Position numbers and translations under genes: made by a program | Source: PMP191F sp047602185 | GTDB taxonomy: Bacteria; Bacteroidota; Bacteroidia; Chitinophagales; Chitinophagaceae | Length of the DNA: 64,000 nucleotides | Assembly: GCA_047602185.1 (NCBI GenBank) | Contig: JASGHY010000001.1 | Location: forward strand, 1,612,001-1,676,000 | Reading direction: 5' to 3' | Shown here: positions 33,975 through 43,676 of the stretch, piece after piece | Position numbering within the stretch: the stretch's first letter is position 1 | Layout of the letters: the number at the start of each line of letters is the position of its first letter | Notes under the pieces: model-generated | Databases searched by the model: none | What the model was told of the DNA's origin: nothing | What the model saw: the letters and a program-made list of their open reading frames with translations, nothing else

Positions 33975-35303
33975 TTAGTTGCTGGCTAAACCCAATATGC
34001 GGGAATGAATATTCACAATATTGTAATCAATCGATACGCCACGATTAGAACGTGGCACCTCCAGGGCTTTCTGTTCACCGGCAGGAATATCATTGAATAG
34101 GACCGTCTGTGTTTTGACAACCCTTTTTTCAGGTCCCAGGTATTTGATCTCGACTACTACCTCATCCAGCAAATAATGGCTGCTGTTAGTAACTGTTAAT
34201 TGCAATCCTGAGATGCCGCCCAATACCCCCGTTTTATAACTACCGGAAGATACTGACACCTGCCGTTGTAATTGCTGGCGTATAACAATAGCAGCATTTT
34301 CATCAAGAGGCTGCCCGGTATTCTTTGCCACATTCTCATGATCTTCATGCGTAGTTACAGCCTGTTCTTCTTTTTGAACATTTTGTGGAGATGCCGTTTG
34401 TAAATCATCTGATGTCCTTGTAGTTACATCAGTCTCAATATATTCTTTTTTCTTACTCACTACCGGCGTCACGGGCTTATCAATGATCCCTGTTTTGTTC
34501 TCCGCAGAAATATTGCCGGTGGTAATAGCCATCGACTCTACCGGGGTTACAGCTTCCGGTTTTACAGGAACTGCTACTGGTTTATTTCCGGCATTATTGC
34601 GCTCAGCAATAGCCTGCACCATCTTTTCCAGGTTCGTCTTATCTGTCTTATTCAGGTTATTACTGATGGCCAGGCCAATAACGATACCTCCCAATAACAG
34701 GCAGGCCCCAATAATAGCAGGCATTAGTGCTTTGCTTTTCCGGGAAGGTGAATAGGCAAACTGCGCTTGCTTTTCTTCCGGGTGAACATTGGCTGTACTG
34801 GTAATACTCTCAGTCATCACCGCAGCCTGCACAGCTGGTATTGCCTTTATAGAACCCGTATTCGTATTTGTTGTGGCTGTTTGATTTGTTGCAGCTTTTT
34901 GTAGTGCGGGCTCAGCCAGTACCATCACAGCCTGCCTGCGTGTAGCAGTAGTGTTATTGCTATTTGATGGCAAGGTAACATAGATGTTTTTGGAAACAGC
35001 CACAGAGGCTTTGCCATTGCGGGGCGGTTCTTTTACAGCAGCAACTACAGCTACAGTGTTTGCAACGCTGGTTTCAGTAGTACTGTTCTCAGCAGCGGGC
35101 TTTTTATAAAAACGATCATAAGGCTGTTCTTCAACCGTAGGAGCAAAGGCTTTCAATTCGGGCATTTCACTGGGATATCTCCAAGCTGCACTTTTACCCT
35201 CCAGCCATACAAGGTCGTATGCTTTAAGGCCTTTTGCAACTAACTCTTCCGTAGAATAAGGGCCCGATTGTTTATTATCGCGCAATAACAGATAAGTGCT
35301 CAT
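33975..35303 (-). CDS. GYF_2 domain membrane protein
   Basis: 442 residues from ATG 35303. An N-terminal GYF_2 domain (1-50; LLLRDNKQSGPYSTEEL, VWLEGKSAAWRYPSEMPEL) is followed by a long Thr/Ala/Asn-rich disordered linker, one membrane helix (about 200-220; LMPAIIGACLLLGGIVIGLAI), another linker and a C-terminal beta domain (about 360-442; LQLTVTNSSHYLLDEVVVEI, LFNDIPAGEQKALEVP) resembling FxLYD-type domains. Seen topology is GYF domain inside and beta domain outside. GYF domains bind proline-rich peptides; the partner is unknown. Confidence 0.8.
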   Translation of the reverse strand: MSTYLLLRDNKQSGPYSTEELVAKGLKAYDLVWLEGKSAAWRYPSEMPELKAFAPTVEEQPYDRFYKKPAAENSTTETSVANTVAVVAAVKEPPRNGKASVAVSKNIYVTLPSNSNNTTATRRQAVMVLAEPALQKAATNQTATTNTNTGSIKAIPAVQAAVMTESITSTANVHPEEKQAQFAYSPSRKSKALMPAIIGACLLLGGIVIGLAISNNLNKTDKTNLEKMVQAIAERNNAGNKPVAVPVKPEAVTPVESMAITTGNISAENKTGIIDKPVTPVVSKKKEYIETDVTTRTSDDLQTASPQNVQKEEQAVTTHEDHENVAKNTGQPLDENAAIVIRQQLQRQVSVSSGSYKTGVLGGISGLQLTVTNSSHYLLDEVVVEIKYLGPEKRVVKTQTVLFNDIPAGEQKALEVPRSNRGVSIDYNIVNIHSRILGLASN

Positions 35304-35586
35304 AAAAAAAATCAAAAAAGGTACATTGGCATAAGCAGGATAGCATGTGCTCAACGGTAACTAAGCTTTGCAGGGTAGATGTGCAGCATTCAGAAAAGGG
35401 TAGGGAAACGAATAACAGGAAACATATAGCTCCTGTTACTGCAAGTTAACTTTTGGTTCGAACTATACCAAAAACGGTCAGTGAAAACTTACAAAAAAGA
35501 GCGTTAAAAATACATGTTTGGCCTACAGTCATTAAGTTTGTTAAACGAATGCTTTAAAGCAATCGGTTTTAATCCATTAATATTTT

Positions 35587-36765
35587 ATGATAGTAGCTCC
35601 TGTACCTGCTGATGATGCTGAACGTGTAGCCGATCTCCGTCGTCACCAAATACTTGATACGCCCGAAGAAGAAGAGTTTAACGACCTGGTATTACTCGCC
35701 TCAAGGATCTGTTCTGCACCCATTTCCCTGATCTCCCTGATAGATTCCAACAGGCAATGGTTAAAAGCAAAGAGCGGCATTGACGCAACGGAAACCGAAC
35801 GCGATGTTTCATTCTGCAGCCATACCATTCTCCAAAACGATATCTTCATAGTTCCTGATGCGACCTGTGACGAGCGTTTTTTTGACAACCCCTATGTAAC
35901 CGGCGACCCGGAAATACGTTTTTATGCCGGCATCCCGCTGGTATCAACAGCGGGTTACAAACTGGGCTCACTTTGTGTAATAGATCGCATTCCCCGCAAC
36001 CTGGCCCCCGATCAGCAGGAGGCATTGCGCATTCTCGGCAAGCAGGCTTGCCGCCAGTTTGAACTCAGGTTGAAGAACACCGAGCTCGAACGTATTTCAC
36101 AGGCCCAGAAACGTATTATTTCCGTAATGGCGCACGATATCCGCAGCCCGCTGGCCTCACTCAGCAGCCTCTTCCATTTGTACCATACCCATACCATCAA
36201 CAGGGAGCGCTTTGAAGAATTTGTAGTAATGGCCGACGGCCAGTTGGACAGCACATTGAAACTACTGGAAAACCTGGTAGAATGGGGGAAGATCCATTTA
36301 CACGAACTCAACTTTAATGCACAGCATATTGCACTCACCGACCAGGTGCAAACCGTTTTTGAAGAGCTGGCAACACTGGCCGCTATAAAAGAAAACAAAC
36401 TCCTGAATGAAACAGGAGATGCCCGGCTCACCATCAATCCTCACGTTATCCGTTTCATACTCCGCAATCTTATCAGCAATGCACTCAAGTTTACTGACAA
36501 AGGCACTATTACGGTCCATGCAAACAGGCAGGCCGGCAAACTACTGATAGCAGTGCAGGATACAGGCGTAGGCATGTCACAAACAGTCAGCAGCACATTA
36601 TTCAGCGATGTTGGCAAGCAGGTGCGCAAAGGCACACGCAATGAGCAGGGGAGCGGCCTTGGTCTTTCACTGGTACAGCAGTTTGTAGAAACACTCAATG
36701 GCAGCATCCGCGTGGAAAGCACAGAGGGCAGAGGCACAGCAGTCTCCATTCTGCTGGAATGCTGA
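35587..36765 (+). CDS. GAF-domain sensor histidine kinase
   Basis: 392 residues: GAF domain (about 20-160; LILDTPEEEEFNDL-type start, RDVSFCSHTILQ, RFYAGIPLVS, GYKLGSLCVID), HisKA with phospho-acceptor H183 in MAHDIRSPL, and HATPase (NLISNALKFTDKGT, DTGVGMS, GSGLGLSLV). No membrane segment, so it is cytosolic. It has no adjacent response regulator. The ligand of the GAF domain is not indicated; the class often senses light or redox signals through a bound chromophore, but no chromophore Cys is evident. Confidence 0.93.
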   Translation: MIVAPVPADDAERVADLRRHQILDTPEEEEFNDLVLLASRICSAPISLISLIDSNRQWLKAKSGIDATETERDVSFCSHTILQNDIFIVPDATCDERFFDNPYVTGDPEIRFYAGIPLVSTAGYKLGSLCVIDRIPRNLAPDQQEALRILGKQACRQFELRLKNTELERISQAQKRIISVMAHDIRSPLASLSSLFHLYHTHTINRERFEEFVVMADGQLDSTLKLLENLVEWGKIHLHELNFNAQHIALTDQVQTVFEELATLAAIKENKLLNETGDARLTINPHVIRFILRNLISNALKFTDKGTITVHANRQAGKLLIAVQDTGVGMSQTVSSTLFSDVGKQVRKGTRNEQGSGLGLSLVQQFVETLNGSIRVESTEGRGTAVSILLEC

Positions 36766-36905
36766 TCGGATGCTTTTTTCAGCTTTTCTGTACCCGTTTT
36801 TACAGCCCTTTGTACCAACTACTTACAGCCACGGCAAATACTGTGCAGGTAAGCGCTTTATCTATTCACAATCGTGGAAAAATACACCCTAAAAAACCCT
36901 CGGTT

Positions 36906-36939
36906 TTGGCGGGTTTTACGCGCTAATAGGGTAGATTTG
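36906..36939 (+). promoter_or_regulatory. Bacteroidota-type promoter of gyrA
   Basis: TTG at 36906-36908 and TAGATTTG at 36932-36939 with a 23-base spacer. The start is 66 bases before ATG 37005. Confidence 0.7.
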
Positions 36940-37004
36940 CAACCCGCCGGGCTGCCTCTTTGCAGCATACCAAACCGGATGTAAATCATTACTATAACAC
37001 AAGT

Positions 37005-39626
37005 ATGGAAGAAAATTTCACACCCCAGGAAACGAGCGATCAGAATCGTATCGTTCCGGTGAACATTGAGGAACAGATGAAAACGGCTTACATAGACTAC
37101 TCAATGTCTGTCATCGTAGGCCGTGCTTTGCCCGACGTACGTGATGGTTTAAAACCGGTTCATCGCCGCATCCTGTATGCACTGAATGAACTGGGCATGA
37201 ATTACAACAAACCCTACAAAAAGTCAGCCCGTCTGGTAGGGGAAGTATTGGGTAAATACCACCCGCATGGTGACTCATCCGTGTACGACGCAATGGTGCG
37301 TATGGCACAGGAATGGAGCATGCGCTACACAATGGTCGACGGACAGGGTAACTTTGGTAACCAGGACGGTGATGGTCCGGCGGCCATGCGTTACACCGAG
37401 TGCCGCCTTGAGCGACTGGCAGAACACATGCTGGATGACATTGACAAAGACACAGTCGACTTCCAGCTAAACTTCGACGACTCCGAAAAAGAACCCACCA
37501 TATTGCCAACACGTTTGCCGCAACTGCTGCTCAACGGAGCCAGCGGTATTGCGGTAGGTATGGCCACCAATATGATGCCCCACAACCTGAGTGAGGTTAT
37601 TGATGGCTGTGTGGCTTACGTTGATAATCGCGATATTACCATCGAAGAACTGATGACCCATGTAAAAGCACCCGATTTCCCTACCGGCGGTATCATCTAC
37701 GGAATGGAAGGTGTAAAAACCGGTTTCATGACCGGTCGTGGCAGAGTAGTAGTACGTGGTAAAGTACATATCGATACCAAACCCAGCGGTCGCGAACAGA
37801 TCGTTGTTACCGAAGTTCCCTACCAGGTCAACCGCGATGCGCTTACCAACCGCATTGGTGAACTGGTAAATGAAAAAGTGATTGAAGGCATTGCTCACGT
37901 CAACAACGAATCAAACAAAGAAGGTACGCGCATTGTGGTAGACCTGAAAAGGGATGCCATCGCCAATGTGATAGTAAACCAGCTCTACAAATACACTGAG
38001 CTACAGACATCCTACGGTATCAACAACGTAGCACTGGTAAAAGGCCGCCCCAGAACCCTTAGCCTGCGCGAACTGATCAGTGAGTTTGTAGAGTTCCGTC
38101 ACGAAGTAGTGGTACGCCGTACAAAATTTGAGCTCAGCGAAGCAGAAAAGAAAGCACATATCCTGCGTGGTTACCTTATTGCCCTGGATCACCTGGACGA
38201 GGTAATTGCACTGATCCGTGCTTCTACAACACCTGAAATGGCAAAAGACAACCTGGTCAATGCCGGCTGGGGACTTGATGAGATCCAGGCCAAAGCCATT
38301 CTGGAACTGCGCCTGCAAAGGTTAACCGGCATGGAACGCGATAAGATCAAACATGAATTTGACGAGCTCATGAAACTTATCGACCACCTGAAAGAACTGC
38401 TGGCCAACGAAGGCATGCGTTACGATGTGATCAGGAAGGAACTACTCGAAATAAAAGATAAATTTGGTGACGGTCGCAAAACCGAGATTACTTACCTCGA
38501 TGACGAAGTAAGCATTAAAGACCTGATCAAAGAAGAAGATGTAGTGATCACCATCTCACATCTTGGCTATATCAAACGTACTTCAGCCAACGAATACCGT
38601 GCCCAACGCCGCGGCGGACGTGGTGCTATGGGAGGCCGTACACGCGATGAAGACTATATCGATCACCTGTTTGTGGCCTCTACCCACCATACACTGATGT
38701 TCTTCACCGAGAAAGGGCGTTGTTACTGGCTGAATGTTTACCAGATCCCCGAAGGTGATAAAACCGGTAAGGGAAGAGCTATCCAGAACGTAATTCAATT
38801 ACCACCCGACGATAAGATCCGTGCTATCATTGATGTACAGGACCTGACAGACAAAGATTTCGTAAACAGCCACAACATAGTGCTGTGTACCAAAAAAGGG
38901 ATCATCAAAAAAACGGCACTCGAAGATTTCAGCCGCCCACGGCAGACCGGTGTAAACGCCATTACCATCGTAGAAGGCGACGAATTGCTGGAAGCAAGGC
39001 TCACTGACGGTAACAGCGAGATCATGATGGCTGTAAAAAGTGGACGCGCCATCCGTTTCCCTGAAGAAAAAGTACGCGCAACAGGCCGCGGCGCCATTGG
39101 CGTGGCAGGTATTGAAGTAGATGACGCCCAGGATGAAGTCATTGGCATGATATGTGTCAATAAGGACGACAAATCCAAAACTGTACTGGTGGTAAGTGAA
39201 AAAGGATACGGAAAACGTACTTTGGTGGAAGAATACCGCATCACTAACCGTGGTGGTAAAGGTGTAAAAACCATCAGCGTTACAGATAAAACCGGTTCCC
39301 TGGTAGGTATTCTTTCTGTAACAGAAAAAGAAGACCTGATGATTACCTGTAAAAGCGGTCTTACCATCCGTATGCCGGTACAAAGTGTAAGCGAGCAGGG
39401 CCGTGCCACACAGGGCGTTAAACTGATACGCCTGGATGAAGGGGACGAAATTGCAGCAATTACACAGTTAGATGAAAGCGGCGACGAAACAGACGAGCCT
39501 ATCGTTACAGAAGGCACCGAAGCTGTTGCAGAAGGCGAAGTAACCGGGGAAACAACCACTAATGAAGGTGATGAAGCAACCGGAACGGACGAAAACGCAT
39601 CTAACGAAAACACTGATAATCAGTAA
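37005..39626 (+). CDS. gyrA: DNA gyrase subunit A
   Basis: With GyrB it introduces negative supercoils. The 873 residues show the QRDR HPHGDSSVYDAMVRMAQ with S91 and D95 (E. coli S83 and D87), catalytic Y130 in AAMRYTECRL, and the GyrA box QRRGGRG in the C-terminal pinwheel region. Both key QRDR residues are the sensitive type. The C-terminus is an acidic tail rich in Glu, Thr and Asp (about 40 residues), an extension also seen in other Bacteroidota. ATG 37005 fits promoter and homology; an earlier start at 36960 would add 15 residues. Confidence 0.97.
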   Translation: MEENFTPQETSDQNRIVPVNIEEQMKTAYIDYSMSVIVGRALPDVRDGLKPVHRRILYALNELGMNYNKPYKKSARLVGEVLGKYHPHGDSSVYDAMVRMAQEWSMRYTMVDGQGNFGNQDGDGPAAMRYTECRLERLAEHMLDDIDKDTVDFQLNFDDSEKEPTILPTRLPQLLLNGASGIAVGMATNMMPHNLSEVIDGCVAYVDNRDITIEELMTHVKAPDFPTGGIIYGMEGVKTGFMTGRGRVVVRGKVHIDTKPSGREQIVVTEVPYQVNRDALTNRIGELVNEKVIEGIAHVNNESNKEGTRIVVDLKRDAIANVIVNQLYKYTELQTSYGINNVALVKGRPRTLSLRELISEFVEFRHEVVVRRTKFELSEAEKKAHILRGYLIALDHLDEVIALIRASTTPEMAKDNLVNAGWGLDEIQAKAILELRLQRLTGMERDKIKHEFDELMKLIDHLKELLANEGMRYDVIRKELLEIKDKFGDGRKTEITYLDDEVSIKDLIKEEDVVITISHLGYIKRTSANEYRAQRRGGRGAMGGRTRDEDYIDHLFVASTHHTLMFFTEKGRCYWLNVYQIPEGDKTGKGRAIQNVIQLPPDDKIRAIIDVQDLTDKDFVNSHNIVLCTKKGIIKKTALEDFSRPRQTGVNAITIVEGDELLEARLTDGNSEIMMAVKSGRAIRFPEEKVRATGRGAIGVAGIEVDDAQDEVIGMICVNKDDKSKTVLVVSEKGYGKRTLVEEYRITNRGGKGVKTISVTDKTGSLVGILSVTEKEDLMITCKSGLTIRMPVQSVSEQGRATQGVKLIRLDEGDEIAAITQLDESGDETDEPIVTEGTEAVAEGEVTGETTTNEGDEATGTDENASNENTDNQ

Positions 39627-39660
39627 ACCCAACCTTTTCATTTAAAATAAATATGCTACA

Positions 39661-41040
39661 ATGAAACAACTATTGCTGACTTTTTTGCTTGCCGCAACAG
39701 GTTTAGGCTTGTTTGCCCAGAAGCTTGACAAAGCAAAAGACCTGCTGAAGAGCAACAAACTGGCCGATGCAAAGACTGAAATCGACAACTTTCTGAGCAT
39801 TGAGAAAAATCAGGCTACAGGAGAACCATGGTTCTATAAAGGAAAGATCTATCTGGCTATTTCCAATGACGCCACACTCAAAACCACAGTACCTGATGCA
39901 AGGAATACAGCATTCGAGTCTTTCAAAAAATACATGGATGTTGAGAGCAAAGAAAAAGACGCATCTAAAAGAAACATCCTGCTCACACTCGAAGGCAACC
40001 AGCCGCTGATTGATATCTATACCAACTATTCCAAAGAAGCAGCCTCTTATTACAATGCAGGCAACTTCAACGATGCACTGGAAGGTTTCAAACATTGCCT
40101 GGATGTGTACACTTTCATGGCCGACAAGAATATCATCCCCGGTAAATTCGATACCACCACCACTTTATATGCAGGCATCTCTGCAGAAAAAGCTAAAAAG
40201 CGTGATGATGCAGCCATTTACTATGGTAAGATCGCTGACGCAAAAGCAAAAGGTGAAGGTTTTGTAGAGATCTACAAATGGCTGGCAGACTATTACCGTC
40301 AGAAAGGCGATGTAGCAACCTCCGGCAAATACACTGCACTCGGTAAAGAATTATATCCCAATGATACTTTCTGGACCGGATTCGATATCGAAACAGCCCG
40401 TGAAAAAGGAACCAAAGAAGACCTGTTCTCCAAATACGAGCAGGCTATCAAAGAAGATCCCAAAAACCACCTGTTCCTGTTCAACTATGCGGTAGAGCTG
40501 TACCAGACTGCGTACGATACCAGTATAGCAAAAAGACCAGCCAATTCAGAAGAACTGATCAGCAAAGCAGTTGACAAACTGAAAGCCTGCATAGAACTGA
40601 AACCTGATTATGCTAACAGCTACATGGTACTGGGACAGATCTATTATAATAAAGGAGTAGACCTGAACCAGCAGATGAAAGCCATCCGTCCTGCACCAAA
40701 TGCAAAACTGACCCCGGAGCAGGTACAGAAAAAAGACGATCTGCGCAAACAGGTAATGACCAACTTCGATACAGCTATTCCAAGCTTCGATAAAGTAGAC
40801 CAGTTACTGGGAACCCAGGGCAAACTGAAAATGGAAGACAAAGACGTGCTGAAAAATGCATTAGACCTGTTGATTACCATTTACGAAGAAAAGAACAGCC
40901 AGCTTGAGCAAAAGAAAAGCCAGGCAGAAGCCAAAAAACAAGTGGCCGAAGCAAAACAACTGGACGCTGACCTGAAAAAATCTCAGGAAAAAGCCAACGA
41001 ATACACACTGAAGTTCAACGACGTGGACAGAAAACACTAG
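39661..41040 (+). CDS. Exported TPR-repeat protein
   Basis: 459 residues with signal peptide (LLLTFLLAATGLGLFAQ) and tetratricopeptide helices through the length (for example WFYKGKIYLAIS, LFNYAVELYQTAYD, PDYANSYMVLGQIYYNKG). The C-terminal third is Lys/Gln-rich and predicted helical (EEKNSQLEQKKSQAEAKKQ), perhaps a coiled coil. It follows gyrA by 34 bases and ends at a good terminator, so they likely share a transcript. Function unknown. Confidence 0.9.
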   Translation: MKQLLLTFLLAATGLGLFAQKLDKAKDLLKSNKLADAKTEIDNFLSIEKNQATGEPWFYKGKIYLAISNDATLKTTVPDARNTAFESFKKYMDVESKEKDASKRNILLTLEGNQPLIDIYTNYSKEAASYYNAGNFNDALEGFKHCLDVYTFMADKNIIPGKFDTTTTLYAGISAEKAKKRDDAAIYYGKIADAKAKGEGFVEIYKWLADYYRQKGDVATSGKYTALGKELYPNDTFWTGFDIETAREKGTKEDLFSKYEQAIKEDPKNHLFLFNYAVELYQTAYDTSIAKRPANSEELISKAVDKLKACIELKPDYANSYMVLGQIYYNKGVDLNQQMKAIRPAPNAKLTPEQVQKKDDLRKQVMTNFDTAIPSFDKVDQLLGTQGKLKMEDKDVLKNALDLLITIYEEKNSQLEQKKSQAEAKKQVAEAKQLDADLKKSQEKANEYTLKFNDVDRKH

Positions 41041-41065
41041 AATTTCAATCGGAATGAGTTTTATA

Positions 41066-41092
41066 AAAAAAGGCCGCAAAAGCGGCCTTTTT
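41066..41092 (+). terminator. Rho-independent terminator of the gyrA-TPR operon
   Basis: Perfect stem AAAAAGGCCGC / GCGGCCTTTTT with loop AAAA. Confidence 0.92.
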
Positions 41093-41172
41093 AATTTTCT
41101 GGTTTTATAGGAGAGTGCACTTTTAAATTCGGAACCGGTAATTTTTAAACCACCAGCTACTGCAACATAAAC

Positions 41173-41319
41173 TTACCCGGGGGTATTATCATGCTGCTTC
41201 AGCATATGAGAACGCTTATCCTTGCTGCCTGATAGTATTGCAAAAAAAATGGCTGCAAAACCTCCCACAAATAATAACCCGAACAGCACAACTAACCATA
41301 TCGGAAATTCACTTGTCAT
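41173..41319 (-). CDS. Small single-helix membrane protein
   Basis: A 48-residue frame from ATG 41319: TSEFPIWLVVLFGLLFVGGF is one membrane helix, followed by a short charged tail (SGSKDKRSHMLKQHD). The longer frame to 41397 adds unrelated residues. No family is recognised. It lies alone between two minus-strand transcripts. Confidence 0.45.
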   Translation of the reverse strand: MTSEFPIWLVVLFGLLFVGGFAAIFFAILSGSKDKRSHMLKQHDNTPG

Positions 41320-41544
41320 AGAATTGCATCTTTTCCCATGTATGAGCAATGATAATACCAAATCTGAGCGGACCAGGTTAAAAAGGAGAGTTTTCAATTC
41401 TTTTATTTAACATAATATTAATTATAAGAACTAATATTAAAAGAACAAATACGCCAAATCCATACTCAGCCTGCACTTGACGCGTTGTGTACAGTTTATT
41501 CACAACCAGTCATATACCCTGAAAGGAAGAAAAAAATTCTGCAG

Positions 41545-41572
41545 AAAATAAAAAAGCTCCGCACGGAGCTTT
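41545..41572 (-). terminator. Terminator of ytxJ
   Basis: On the minus strand the stem AAAGCTCCG / CGGAGCTTT with loop TG is followed by a T-rich run. It lies 77 bases after the ytxJ stop. Confidence 0.85.
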
Positions 41573-41648
41573 AAGGATTTAAATAAAAAACCCGGATGAT
41601 TTTGATAGCTGATCAATCACAAGGCAATTTTCACCGGCAAAGCCCCTA

Positions 41649-41981
41649 TCACAAATGCTTCGCAATTATAGCCGGATCAATGGCATGGTGCGACGTGGTG
41701 TACACTACCTTTTTATCTTTCAGTACAATGATCTGTGGCGACTGGTGCGTAACTTTCAGTTCCTGAGCTACAAGGTTTGAAACCGGCCGGAAGCTCAGCA
41801 GGTCCAGGTAATGAAAATCGGCCTTGCCATCAAGCTGGGCATAGCCGTCTTTTAATTTTTCCTTCGCATGCGCACTGATTCCACAGGCAATACTGTCCTT
41901 AAAAATGATCTGCGGCTTTGCCACTGATTCCTCCAGGATGCTGTAAACATCTTCCGGAGTGGTTACGGATATCCAATTCAT
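41649..41981 (-). CDS. ytxJ: Bacillithiol-system redox protein YtxJ-like
   Basis: 110 residues from ATG 41981 with the YtxJ pattern MNWISVTTPEDV, KPQIIFKDSIACGISAHAKEKL (single redox Cys) and SPQIIVLKDKKVVYTTSHH. Members act in bacillithiol-dependent thiol chemistry. Its presence suggests bacillithiol synthesis elsewhere in the genome. Stand-alone gene on the minus strand. Confidence 0.85.
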   Translation of the reverse strand: MNWISVTTPEDVYSILEESVAKPQIIFKDSIACGISAHAKEKLKDGYAQLDGKADFHYLDLLSFRPVSNLVAQELKVTHQSPQIIVLKDKKVVYTTSHHAIDPAIIAKHL

Positions 41982-42141
41982 AATGCAAAAATACGAAAAC
42001 ATCAGCATCAGCCCAATGGCCACCAGGCCGCCTCAATTCGGCACAATAAGCACATACAAATCAAATAATTACATTAATTATATAATCTAAAATATCAGGT
42101 AAAAATCCCGTAACCGACCCGGCTCCGCAAAGCTGTATCTT

Positions 42142-42162
42142 AAAAAAAGCCCCTTTCGGGGC
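42142..42162 (-). terminator. Terminator of DUF4142 gene
   Basis: Minus-strand stem GCCCC / GGGGC with loop GAAA, closing flanks pairing further, then a T-run of seven. It lies 29 bases after the stop. Confidence 0.8.
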
Positions 42163-42190
42163 CCTTTAAAATGCAGCACGGAAAAGAATG

Positions 42191-42775
42191 CTATTTCCCT
42201 TTCAGCGCTTTACTTATCACCGTTATAGAATCAAGATGTTTCTGCAGCGTGGGCAATGTTTCAGTTGCAAACGTTTTCAGTTCGGCATCACTCAGGTCCT
42301 GCGACGCTTTCCGGAAATCGTCTACCACCTTTTTATGTCCATTCTCCATCATACCCACATAAGCCTTATCAAAATCACGCCCGTTCTTTTTCTGCAGATC
42401 CCCAATTTCCTTTTTAGCATCATTGCTTAGGCTATCAGGCAATGTGATATTCTTTTGCGCCGCAAGACTTCTCAATTTATCATTGGCCAACGTATGGTCA
42501 TTTACCATCATTTCACCAAAACTTTTTACTCGTTTGTCAACACCCTTTACCTGCGCCAGTTGCCCCAGGGCCACCTCTTTCATCCCCGCATCGGCTGCCT
42601 GCACCGCAAAATCGGCTGCATTTTTATCCACCTGCATCGCCATTGAATCACTCCTGGCTTTAACCGCATTGGAGTCATCAGCGTTCTGCACACTGTCGCC
42701 CTGGCTTCCGCTATCATTACAGGCAACTACAGCCACAGCCGTGGCAAGGCAAACAATCCATACAATCTTCTTCAT
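42191..42775 (-). CDS. DUF4142 lipoprotein
   Basis: 194 residues with lipobox signal (KKIVWIVCLATAVAVVACNDS; lipid Cys at 19) and the DUF4142 helical core: KNAADFAVQAADAGMKEVALG, GEMMVNDHTLANDKLRSL, YVGMMENGHKKVVDDF, TFATETLPTLQKHLD. This ferritin-like helical family is exported and of unknown function; His residues are conserved. ATG 42775 precedes the signal. Confidence 0.9.
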   Translation of the reverse strand: MKKIVWIVCLATAVAVVACNDSGSQGDSVQNADDSNAVKARSDSMAMQVDKNAADFAVQAADAGMKEVALGQLAQVKGVDKRVKSFGEMMVNDHTLANDKLRSLAAQKNITLPDSLSNDAKKEIGDLQKKNGRDFDKAYVGMMENGHKKVVDDFRKASQDLSDAELKTFATETLPTLQKHLDSITVISKALKGK

Positions 42776-43113
42776 AGTTAACTTGTTTTTTAGGTTAGTG
42801 AACATATAATGTGTTACACCGTAAAAAACTGCGCCATTGCATTAACAGCCATATTACCCATACAAAAAGACGTGCCTATGTATTTAAATTAAAAATCAAT
42901 ATAAACAACAGATACTTTTAATAAACAATCATTTGTTACATTATCTAAACCACCTAGCGATTCCAAGACAGGCTTATTTGCCGGGTTTTCACCGCTCCAT
43001 TACCGATGAATTTCTACCCCAATAACCAGACACCCGGCAAGCGTTATTGCCAGTTGGCAGCAACCAGAAACATCTGAAACCAGCAATCTTTGAAATCAGA
43101 AACATGAAGCCCC

Positions 43114-43145
43114 TTGTCTCCCTTCCGCAGGAAACCCTATATTTG
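43114..43145 (+). promoter_or_regulatory. Bacteroidota-type promoter of ndk
   Basis: TTG at 43114-43116 and TATATTTG at 43138-43145 with a 21-base spacer. The transcript would start about 10 bases downstream, so an ATG at 43154 would be nearly leaderless; ATG 43169 is preferred. Confidence 0.75.
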
Positions 43146-43168
43146 CGCCCTAAATGGACGAAATCGTT

Positions 43169-43585
43169 ATGAGCAACAGAACGTTTACTATGATCAAGCC
43201 GGACGCCATGAAAAACGGTCATGCCGGTTCAATTTTGAATCATATTATAAAAGCCGGGTTTCGCGTAGTAGCGCTGAAACAGACAAGACTGAGCGTTGAA
43301 AAAGCCGGTGAATTTTATGCAGTTCATAAAGAAAGACCTTTCTACGGTGAACTGGTTGAATTTATGAGCAGCGGTGTTATCATCGCAGCTATCCTGGAAA
43401 AAAGCAACGCCGTTGCCGACTTCCGCAAAGTGATTGGCGCAACTAACCCTGCACAGGCAGACGAAGGCACCATCCGTAAATTGTATGCTACTTCTGTAGG
43501 CGAAAACGCAGTACATGGTAGTGACAGCGATGAAAATGCAGCTATCGAAGGCAGCTTTTTCTTCAGCGGCCTGGAACAGTTTTAA
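43169..43585 (+). CDS. ndk: Nucleoside diphosphate kinase
   Basis: Exchanges terminal phosphates between nucleoside di- and triphosphates through a phospho-His. The 138 residues contain TFTMIKPDAMKNG, ERPFYGELVEFM, GATNPAQADEGTIR and the active His in NAVHGSDSDENA. The start is ATG 43169, as the -7 box lies only 24 bases upstream and homology begins at MSNRTF. Strong terminator follows. No operon partner. Confidence 0.96.
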   Translation: MSNRTFTMIKPDAMKNGHAGSILNHIIKAGFRVVALKQTRLSVEKAGEFYAVHKERPFYGELVEFMSSGVIIAAILEKSNAVADFRKVIGATNPAQADEGTIRKLYATSVGENAVHGSDSDENAAIEGSFFFSGLEQF

Positions 43586-43607
43586 CCAAAACTCTTTCCA
43601 TAAAACA

Positions 43608-43640
43608 AATAGCCCCACGATTTATATCATGGGGCTATTT
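43608..43640 (+). terminator. Terminator of ndk
   Basis: Stem AATAGCCCCA / TGGGGCTATT with a 12-base loop, then TTATT. It also works as a convergent terminator for the TraB gene. Confidence 0.85.
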
Positions 43641-43676
43641 TATTGCATAATAATCTTTAATAGCGGTTACCTGAAT

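Noticed and set aside
37005..39626. Quinolone-resistance mutation in gyrA
   Set aside because: The key QRDR residues are Ser91 and Asp95, the sensitive type; nothing indicates resistance.
42989..43222. 77-codon open frame on the minus strand before ndk
   Set aside because: It covers the ndk promoter and start on the opposite strand, with no family pattern.
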